Positions 53,471-61,515 of a stretch of DNA of 64,000 nucleotides are shown here, one piece after another. The stretch lies in the NCBI RefSeq assembly GCF_003589595.1, contig NW_020653945.1, forward strand, positions 8,835,292 through 8,899,291, written 5' to 3'. Both the position numbers and the translations under genes were made by a program. Positions within the stretch are counted from its first letter, which is position 1; every line of letters begins with the position of its first letter. A model generated the notes under the pieces. The model worked only from the letters and a program-made list of their open reading frames with translations, had not been told where the DNA came from and searched no databases. Source of the DNA: Hyposmocoma kahamanoa. Lineage: Eukaryota; Arthropoda; Insecta; Lepidoptera; Cosmopterigidae.

Positions 53471-53763
53471 GTTTTAAATGATCTTATTAAATTTGCTAAA
53501 ACAGCAGGCAAAAAAAAATCTAAACAGTCATCTTTTTTAATGATTGATCCTTTTTCTCTGAGACATAAAATGAGCACTAAAAAGAAAATTTTAATTGAGC
53601 AAATATTGATTATATCCGTATATTAATATTGTATTAATTATAATATAATTTGACCTGAAAACATGTTGGCTTCTGGCACTCGCCTTTAGTTGTACCTACA
53701 ACATTGTGGTATGTAATAAAGGTATTGAGTATGGAGAATTTAATCGCCTACAAATATATTTTA
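53471..53763 (-). repeat. Right arm of the 293-bp inverted repeat
   Basis: GTTTTAAATGATCTTATTAA ... GCCTACAAATATATTTT. Inverse of the left arm at over 99 % identity by eye. The TIR sequence that follows the left arm (AACGGCCATCATAGCGTGCC) is absent here. Confidence 0.95.
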
Positions 53764-53976
53764 TTTAGCTCACCGTTTCGGACGTGTTGCAACATCAAGT
53801 AATGTCCGACAAGACAAGTTGCCGGATATAGAGAGTATTGTGTATCGGTCTAGTGACAACCCTTAGTGCAAAAATAAATAAGGAAGACCAAGTGCTGATA
53901 ATTAGCAAAACTCATACGGCTAGAAGACGTTGACACCCGCCTGACAATGCAACACGTCCGAAACGCGAGGTAAATA
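53761..53976. mobile_element. MITE with TTATTTAGCTCACCGTTTCGG ends
   Basis: Left TTATTTAGCTCACCGTTTCG, then GACGTGTTGCA, pairs with TGCAACACGTCCGAAACGCG and AGGTAAATAA. 216 bp, no coding capacity. It abuts the right 293-bp arm with a few bases of overlap. Confidence 0.8.
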
Positions 53977-54447
53977 AGATAATATTTATGCGCGATTAAG
54001 TCCACATTATTAAATCTCATTGATATTACTATAGGTATTATGAAAGATACGACAACGTACAATATTGGAAGATTTCTTTTAAAATCTTCAACTTGAAACA
54101 TAGTTTTAATTCTCTTGAGTGATTTTTAAATTATTTTCTTGAAGTAATTCTATTAATGAATTTGAGCTGTTATTTATTTCGTTTTCTTTACGTCTCCTTA
54201 CTTTCTCAAACTCGTACCTCAAAAGCGCAAAGTAACTCAAGTGCAAAAAATGCTTTCAATAAGCAAATTTACAGGCTGATTTCACATCACATTTCCTTCA
54301 TATTCTTAAAGTAGTGCATCCAAGTTAACACCTTTGACAAGAAATTTAAAATAAATATAAAATTTTGCCATCTCCTGAAGAATCACTCTTTATAAGATAC
54401 GTGTTTGAGAAAGTAAGGCATCGTTATGCGATTGTAGTACTTAATAC
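53977..54447. other. No gene seen
   Basis: AT-rich. The 83-codon - frame (53850-54101) overlaps the MITE and has no domain. Confidence 0.45.
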
Positions 54448-54610
54448 ACTATTCCCATTGGGGTCGGTAGAGACCACAACTTTTCACTTGCTACGGTCCT
54501 GACACACATCTTTCGCCTCATCAACACGCATCAATGCTTTCATATACGCTCGACGGTTAAGGGTACTCTTGACCTGGCCTCAACTTGGTCGAAGATTTTC
54601 AAGATCCAAA
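54448..54610 (-). pseudogene. RTE-type LINE C-terminal fragment
   Basis: On - : RVDEAKDVCQDRSKWK, then one frame away the STDPNG-like ending that follows it. The DRxKWR/K-x-x-V-x-x-x-PNG ending is typical of the last residues of RTE-clade LINE ORFs (family knowledge). It is a short broken stub with no catalytic part. Confidence 0.5.
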
Positions 54611-55146
54611 AAACTCCAATAAAATGTGTTCCTGGTTTATTATACATATATGTCGAAGCTGGGTATCACTTTAAACGTAATGTAACAGAATTCGGTTTAT
54701 TGTTTACGTAATGTTAAAATTAATGTTAAAAAGTCGTTCATCCACTAGTTTGCCACCCTTAGAGCTGGGACGGAGCTGTTCAAATTCAATCGCTTCTAAT
54801 TTTGATTCTTTTACTAAGTTATAATCATTATAATATAATCTAAATCATGTGTCAATTCTAATAAGTGTATAACAGCCTACAGCCTTATCATGTACCTATG
54901 AATAAATATCTCTAATTCAGTATAACTCGGCCCTTTTAGGGGTAAGTGTCTAATTAATATCTTTTTCATCAAGTTAGGAAGTGTAGTGTTTTATATTAAT
55001 GTACCTGTTTTTCTACATATACCTTTTTATTGTTACAGCCTTACTCCTTACTTCTTTGTTACATTTTTTCTTAAACAGACTTTTAATAAATTTGTGGACC
55101 GGAAGTTTTCTGTTTTACTGCCGTGAACCTGGCCACAGCTTGTTAG
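54611..55146. other. No gene seen
   Basis: AT-rich sequence with no supported feature apart from being upstream of the exon candidate at 55147. Confidence 0.45.
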
Positions 55147-55263
55147 GGTTACAACCCTTTCAGGGGGAGCAGCAACGAGCTCCTCAAGATGATAGCGGAT
55201 AGGATGGATGCAGCGGTTTTCCGTAGGTTCATCGAGTTAGACGTTCTACGTGTGCGTCGGTGA
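55147..55263 (+). CDS. Candidate terminal exon of an unknown gene
   Basis: An acceptor-like GCTTGTTAG ends at 55146. The frame then reads GYNPFRGSSNELLKMIADRM and DAAVFRRFIELDVLRVRR with stop TGA (55261-55263). An AATAAA is present at 55413-55418, a plausible poly(A) signal. The 38-residue helical, arginine-rich C-terminus is not recognised. No matching upstream exon was found. A retroelement ORF end is the main alternative. Confidence 0.25.
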   Translation, partial: GYNPFRGSSNELLKMIADRMDAAVFRRFIELDVLRVRR

Positions 55264-55471
55264 GCCGATTGGAAGGCTAGGTAATATGTAATTAAGTAAT
55301 AGGTATAATAAGAAATTTAATAATTGTTTAATCTACTAACACAATACTAATATAGTTATAAGGCGTGTCATGTTACTAACATACTAATTTCTATGGACTT
55401 TTTGTTGTCTGAAATAAACAATTTTTAATTATTTTTACTTATTTTATTTATACAAAAAAAATACAGACGAA

Positions 55472-55729
55472 TTGAGAATCTCCTACATTTTTTTAAGTCG
55501 GTTAATAGTCTTAGTTAAAAAATATTATTACGTGTTGTTTTCTAATCATAAGATAAACGATCAACTGAGCTATCTTCGAATCGCACTAGTTACACTCTCG
55601 GTCATGGTTTTTTTATTTACAAACATCACGTCACTTCGAAAACTCAAACTGGGTGAGGTTGCAGAGGGAGTAGCGCTGGTGTCGTTTGTATTTGTTCAGT
55701 TTAATCAGTCATTTAACGTGATCCTATGA
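55472..55729 (+). pseudogene. Membrane protein-like fragment, possibly chemoreceptor-derived
   Basis: An 85-codon frame with two hydrophobic stretches (LRIALVTLSVMVFLFTNI and VAEGVALVSFVFVQFNQSFN) separated by a short charged loop. It resembles the TM1-TM2 region of insect odorant receptors in layout only. The frame stops at 55727, although the next frame stays open for ~55 bases to AATACAG/GTAGCG. No initiator ATG. Treat as a weak candidate relic. Confidence 0.18.
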
Positions 55730-56082
55730 CATGATTGTCGATGGCAGCTTTTTGTGCGAGTTACTTGGAAAGTGAACATCCGAACGCAATACAGGTAGCG
55801 CTTCTTTCTTCTTTCCCTCAATATCTCATTTACGGTTACATTCCGACATATACTCGTATATGGTGTGTATAAAATGCACCGTATATAACATGCAATATTC
55901 AACTAGACAAACTTATGAATATAATAATAGATATACTTACAAATAAAATATAATTTGTAAAACATGTGTAGCGTAAATTGGAATGTTCTTTGTAAACTTA
56001 AAAATAAGGTATTTCATTAATAACTGTTGTAACTATGGTGTAAAATAGGGTGGTTTGCGTTAATATTAAACATAACAGCAGT

Positions 56083-56375
56083 AGAGCTTCTTGAGAAAGA
56101 GTATGTCCAGGGAAGTACTGCCACCTTCCCTATTTCTGCCGGCAAGCAGTAATGTTAGCATTACTGCGTTCCGGTTGAGAAGGGTGAGGGTGCTGGTGAA
56201 ATTACAGGCACAAGGGAATTGTCAACTTATGTCTCAGGGTGACGGGCGTAGTGGCAGTGCCCCTCAGATTTTTGCGATTTAAAGCTCTGAGTGGCACTGC
56301 AACTGTTATGGAAAGGCATGTACCTTACCATCAGGCGCACGACTTGTTCGTCCAGTCACTTCATATTATAAAAAA
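56083..56375 (-). repeat. Dispersed repeat family A, copy 10
   Basis: AGCAGTAGAGCTTCTTGAGA through TTGTTCGTCCAGTCACTTCA and TATTATAAAAAAAC. Full length, close to copy 7. Confidence 0.9.
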
Positions 56376-56377
56376 AC

Positions 56378-56500
56378 TGGTTGATGACTTTATCATCTCT
56401 GTTAACCGTGATCATGGGACATGTAAAGAGCCCGAAACTTTGGATTGTTTGAAAAAAACAATACGCAAGTTAGATTCGAAAAAATAATTTCATTTCCTAT
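56378..56500 (-). repeat. Dispersed repeat family B fragment
   Basis: TTGATGACTTTATCATCTCT, CCGTGATCATGGGACATGTA, AAGAGCCCGAAACTTTGGAT and AATAATTTCATTTCCTA. Directly follows family A, as family B does at 12733, with the A-B order inverted together. Confidence 0.8.
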
Positions 56501-57287
56501 ACACAAATGAAATTAACTAAAATATAATATTCACATATAAATTTCTGTGAATATTCAGTACTAAAAATATACGTAACAAACATGTAACACGAATAAAGTG
56601 TTGTATTGTTTAAACCGATCGATAAAAACAAATAACAGCTACAAGTTACATTGAAATTGATTTTTTTTATGCAGAACCAAATTCTATTCACGTTAGACCG
56701 ATATATCCATATCTGCATGATATCGTTTTGCCGCACCTGTTCATGTGTACTCATGCGAAGGAAAAATTCAAATATGAATACACCCAAACGCCTGCAGCTT
56801 ATTGAAGACAAATAACCCGGCGAGTCGTATTGAAAAGTGGCGAAGAAGTATAATACGGTACTATCACTGGCAGTTACAGCAAATTTCAAGTGAATTTTGA
56901 GTGAAAAATTAACAAACTTTGTGGACGTTTAGACCGAGTAATTACTTAAACTCCTCTTAAATGAATCCATCCATCCATTCACCGCCTGTTATTAATTATT
57001 GTATTTAATGAGTATTTTGGACATCCAAATCTTATTAACGTTAAATACACGTAGAAACATAATTACTTATTCTAAATTGGTCCTTGAATACATAAACGTA
57101 AATTTGTTTAAAATGAATTTATTTTGAAATTGACTTTTGCTCTGAAGTACGTAAAGAACATGCAGTAGAGTTATTTGTATTTAATTTTAAAGAAAAGGTA
57201 ATGAAAGACGTTTTCGTAATATGTACGTGTTACTGCTGAATCGTAATAATAAATTTACTTTTGCGCTGTTTGCTATTGCACATTATT
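56501..57287. other. No gene seen
   Basis: AT-rich. The 130-codon - frame (56497-56889) contains no recognisable domain and its start overlaps family B. Not called. Confidence 0.45.
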
Positions 57288-57330
57288 ATTTTTGTGGCTG
57301 TCTATGTGTGTGTCCATGGCACCCGCGAAA
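57288..57330 (+). mobile_element. SINE S1 fragment, left of a nested element
   Basis: TTTTTGTGGCTGTCTATGTG, then TGTCCATGGCACCCGCGA. The S1 body resumes as GCGGGGTTATGAGAGTGT at 57939-57956 beyond the next element, missing ~17 bases. Confidence 0.7.
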
Positions 57331-57333
57331 TCT

Positions 57334-57939
57334 TCATATAGTCTATCATTTTTGAAGACGGAGTAAATGACATTTATAGTGTGCCAGTTTTCATAAAATT
57401 TTAAATAGTCATGTAGTTGTTGTAGATAGTTTTATCGATAGAATGTGAAAGAAGATAAATTTGGCCCAAAAATGACTGCATTGTGAATGTTACGATGTTT
57501 TAACGATTACTAATTACGCTATTACATTCTTTATTTTTATTTTGACAGTTGGTCTACTACTATCCAGATCAATTTTTATCCATATACATTTTAACAAGAA
57601 TAGCCGGATTTGGTTATCTATATTGAATTGAAATGAAAAACTTCAAAATACGTCTCCTCTTTGAATATTTCATAAACATATGTCTAAATACAGTATATGT
57701 ATGAATTTACAAAAATTAACAATTCACATGTACTTGTTCTCAGTAATTGGATGAATAATGGGTCGAGGATGATTCAAATGAAACAAGTTTGGTTATTTAT
57801 TCCATAAGCGTGACCAATATTCAGTCAATAGTCGATAGAATATTCATCGACTGTAATAACTAGCTGCTCGCAAGCGGGCAATACTTTTGCGCAACATGCT
57901 GTCATTTTACTCCGTCTTCAAAAAAGACAGACTATAATG
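57334..57939. mobile_element. TIR element nested in SINE S1
   Basis: CATATAGTCTATCATTTTTG, then AAGACGGAGTAAATGACA, pairs with TGTCATTTTACTCCGTCTTC and AAAAAAGACAGACTATAATG. ~606 bp, AT-rich interior without a transposase frame. Flanked by the two parts of one SINE. Confidence 0.82.
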
Positions 57940-57959
57940 CGGGGTTATGAGAGTGTTCC

Positions 57960-58389
57960 TTATTCTATTCTTACGTTCAGCACGTAATTTTAATTCTAAT
58001 TTTAATCTGTGGTAGTAATAAATTGACTATGGTTAATATATAATTAATTGTATATATTCTAATATTGTACTCATTTAATTATATACTAATATAATACTTA
58101 TTTATTATTTGTGAATTTGCTCCACCAGTTTGTTATGATCTAATTAATAACAAAGTTCGAATACAGAGAAAAACTCCTTCGATCTGACAGGACGTCTTGT
58201 CATATAATAAGTGTGTATATAAATATCATAACACATGAATATCATGGTAATAAAATATCATAGTAATAATTAAAAATCAATATTACAAATCTTAAAACGA
58301 CTTCTCTTGTCAACCTCTAGTAGCTGTAAAGGTAACTGGTTGAGTGAAGAAAAACTTTCATTATATTCCTCACAGGTAGCACTACATAA
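57960..58389. other. No gene seen
   Basis: Strongly AT-rich with no supported feature. Confidence 0.5.
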
Positions 58390-58500
58390 AAAGCAAACAC
58401 AAAGATCTGTAACAAAACAGTTGGTAGTGCAGTTGCCCTAGATAGGCATACAGACAGGTTTTGTCGGATTGAAGGGATTTTTCTTTGTATATATTATTAT
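58390..58500 (+). mobile_element. tRNA-derived SINE (family S3), weak copy
   Basis: AAACAGTTGGTAGTGCAGTT, CAGACAGGTTTTGTCGGATT and then GAAGGGATTTTTCTTTG. The B-box is eroded, with the CGAAGGGATTTTT block shared with 27655. Confidence 0.45.
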
Positions 58501-59087
58501 GTTCTGTTGAATTAAATCGATGTATTTCAAAAACGCATAACCATTACATTGCAGAGATGTGTTAGGCAGAGACTACACATCTCCACATGGTTTTAATGGT
58601 CCATTAATAAACAAAACGACCTGAATTCTACCATAATGACTTCAGCAATTGAGTAAAAAGCGAGTGTGTACGCTTGCTGATGTCACCAAGAGTCCTGTGA
58701 TTATGACCGGCGCCACAATGCCGCCTTACACTGTACTATATCTGCTATTAATACGATCATCAAGAAGTATCCATGTACTTTGAGCAGATTGAATGATTGA
58801 GTTCTTAGGAAAGTTCTTTAAGTGCCCTTAAAATGGCAGAGGGAAAGTTACTAAAGTTCAATCAATTCATAATTGATTTCAGTGATGCGCAGTTTTCCCT
58901 TCACAGATAACTCATTTGTCTAATACGTTATATCGTAATTTTTTAAAACAGTATTTCTTAAAATAAATATTGCTACGTGACAACGGATCTAAATTAAACT
59001 TAACCCGCTCATGTATAATAGCATAGCATAGCATAGCTTAAATAGTGTCGCACACAAATATCACTACTTTTTTTTTCAAGCTTATAT
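58501..59087. other. No gene seen
   Basis: AT-rich. A short (TAGCA)n run at 59018-59037 is the only pattern. Confidence 0.5.
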
Positions 59088-59295
59088 CGTCTGTTTAAAG
59101 GTAAAACCACGTAAGTGACATTTTCTACAAAAATCTTTATATAGCTATGGTAAGAAAATCATTATCTTTCTGCAGGTGAAACTCAATAACAACAAAGCTA
59201 TAAACTCAATGCTAAACTTACAACAGGTACATAATTTGGAGATTTTTTGTGGATTTGTGGAATGTCACTCATGTCGTTTTACCTTTAAGCAGACG
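59088..59295. mobile_element. Hairpin element family C, copy 3
   Basis: CGTCTGTTTAAAGGTAAAAC, then CACGTAAGTGACATTTTC, pairs with GAATGTCACTCATGTCGTTT and TACCTTTAAGCAGACG. The middle is in the opposite orientation to copy 2 (ATTATCTTTCTGCAGGTGAA). Confidence 0.87.
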
Positions 59296-59917
59296 AAATG
59301 AAATAATTCACACTTTTCGAACATTAAAACTTTTTGCTTAATCTTTACGTATAAGAAAAGTACAGTGCGATTAAATAAAAAAAACGTAACCGTCATAAAG
59401 CAATAATGTAATGAAAAAGCCGGCGGGCGAAAATATGCACATTACATTCGACTTTGCCTGCATGTTATGGCACTGTTTACGTGCAAGTATGATGAAAACA
59501 TTCTTATGTAAAAAAAGTATGGCTATGACAATAGTAGTACGATTGCCGTTGTGTCATATTGAGTTTTGAAAACATATGCGTTCAAGAGAAAAAAATTGGT
59601 TAAAATTTCTTTTGCTGTTAGAGAGTTCGATGACACTGACATAGACTGACTACAAATGTGTAGGCCGCAAGAAGCTTAACGTTAAGCTTTTTGGTAGGCG
59701 GCACCTATACAGAAAGCACTTGGAAATTGCACTGTAAAGCCCATGGTTGATGTTTAAGATCCATATAGCAAAACGGGATTCTGATATTTAATTTGTTCAT
59801 GAACTTTACCCGTTAGAGTAAACGAGAGCTAGCTTTTATAAATTTAAATACATTAAAAAAACACACGTGTATAAATATTTGTATTAAAATCACATTACGT
59901 AATTAAGTGTTGTTGAT
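59296..59917. other. No gene seen
   Basis: AT-rich. A small inverted word AAGCTTAACGTTAAGCTT is present at 59672-59689. No frame supported. Confidence 0.5.
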
Positions 59918-60350
59918 AATCTCGGTGGCTTAAAGGTTTGCATTGTGGGCGTTAGATGAAGAGGACCCGGGTTCGATTTCAGGTAAGACCAATCTGGGAA
60001 AGGAATTTTTCTATATTGATTTTGATCTTGGTTCTCTGGGCTGTATCCCGTAATGAATTCCGTTGTTTTGGTACTCATTGTATAGGGAGTTATTGGCTCA
60101 TTTCGTTACATTACATTACGAGTCCTGTACCCCACACACGGTGGGGTCGGGCTCGGCCTGCGGCGCGTGGTCGGGTTTCAGTTTCCGGGGTGTGCTCATG
60201 CTCTTCGGTGGCACAGCCGTTAGTACTATGGGCGCTTGATGAGGAGGTCGATTCCCGATTTATGCCAATTTAAGAAACGAACATTTCTAACTTGGTTTTG
60301 GTCTGAGTGTTCTGGGTTATCGTTGATTTGGTATTCATAGTACCTACATA
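59918..60350 (+). mobile_element. Two tRNA-derived SINE-like units in tandem (family S4)
   Basis: First unit: TCTCGGTGGCTTAAAGGTTT (A-box region), B-box GGGTTCGATTTCAGG, AAAGGAATTTTTCTATATTG, GATCTTGGTTCTCTGGGC. Second unit from ~60205: TCGGTGGCACAGCCGTTAGT, then GAGGTCGATTCCCGA, AACGAACATTTCTAACTTGG, GGTCTGAGTGTTCTGGG. A GC-rich linker (CACACGGTGGGGTCGGGCTC) lies between them. Two heads with the same body suggest a dimeric SINE or tandem insertion. Confidence 0.6.
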
Positions 60351-60487
60351 GTACAGGAAATTCGGCAGTAGTTTGGCATTTTTTCCCCATAAACACTTCT
60401 CTTTGGCATAGTTTTCAAGAAAATGAAATCTACAACGCTATAATAAGTATCTCATTTCCACTATATCGGAAAGCATGCTTTACATTT

Positions 60488-61515
60488 TTACAATTGTGAG
60501 ATCTTGTACTCGTAATCGATTACGTCTCGGTATATTATCTCCATTTGATGGCGTGCGGACGCTTCGGGCTTCGTCCTCCGCAGACCTGGCCTCCGGCCTC
60601 GGCACTTATGGCTTTGTTTTAAAAAAATTGAAATAGCTCTTTAATGGCGGACATATTTAAAAATTGAAAAAATATATTTTGACCACTAATTATTATCAAA
60701 CAATCTTAGAAATTTTTAGTTCGAGCAAAGCAAGTTTTTTCAATAGCAATTTACATAAAAAATTACGGCTGTATCGAAAAACGGCAGAAGCAAAATTTTT
60801 ACCCAAAATTGTGATTGAAGCCATGCCATTTTCAGTCGAATTAAAAGAAATTTGTATCTACCGCCAAAAAAGTTTGTTTGGCAGCCATATTGAAATATGG
60901 CAAAAAATAATTTTTGACCGCTAATGCCTCCGCATGCCAATTTTCAGCCGAATCAGAGCAAGTCCGTTTCGGCAGCCACTTTTGACAAAAAAAAAACGCT
61001 TATATGACAGCCATATTAAGAAATGGCGAAAAGAAACTTATGACCCCAAATTATGGTTAAGGACTCCTAAAGACCCCCGCATACCAATTTTCAGCCGGAT
61101 CGAAGCAAGTTTTTCTTCGGCCGCCATTTTGAATTCGCCATCAAGTTTTTTTTTAACCCAGGCAGTTGACCACTATTAATCTCTATGACATTCCTTCGAG
61201 CACCTCCTACCTATCTCTAATAGTTTCCGTGATAGGAGACTTTGAAATTTGTATGGCGGCCATTTTATTTATTTGAATTTCGAACATTTTTTACTTCCGG
61301 CGGATATTGACCAGTGTGTACCTCATAAAAGAGCACAAATATTCCCTCCATATATTATAGTTTTTGTAGGCCGTTGGTCACTCTTTCATATTTTCCACAT
61401 TTAGGTCTTCTCATATTTCATTCTTTGCTTTGGAATACATCCGCGTACTACGGTATAAATATCTTTTTTCAACCATATTTCTATCAGTGAGTAAGTACTT
61501 GTAGCTTTATAATAT
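60488..61515 (+). repeat. GCCAT-rich repeat family I, longest copy
   Basis: ACAATTGTGAGATCTTGTAC, GATGGCGTGCGGACGCTTCG and CCTCCGGCCTCGGCACTTAT. Repeated motif-bearing stretches follow: AATGGCGGACATATTT, GGCAGCCATATTGAAATATG, GACAGCCATATTAAG, GGCCGCCATTTTGAATTCGC, then CACCTCCTACCTATCTCTAA and ATGGCGGCCATTTTATTTAT. Ends at AGTGAGTAAGTACTTGTAGC and TTATAATATATATAAC. Frames in it are short and not conserved. Confidence 0.88.

Noticed and set aside
56497..56889. 130-codon - strand ORF
   Set aside because: No recognisable domain, overlaps family B, AT-driven composition.
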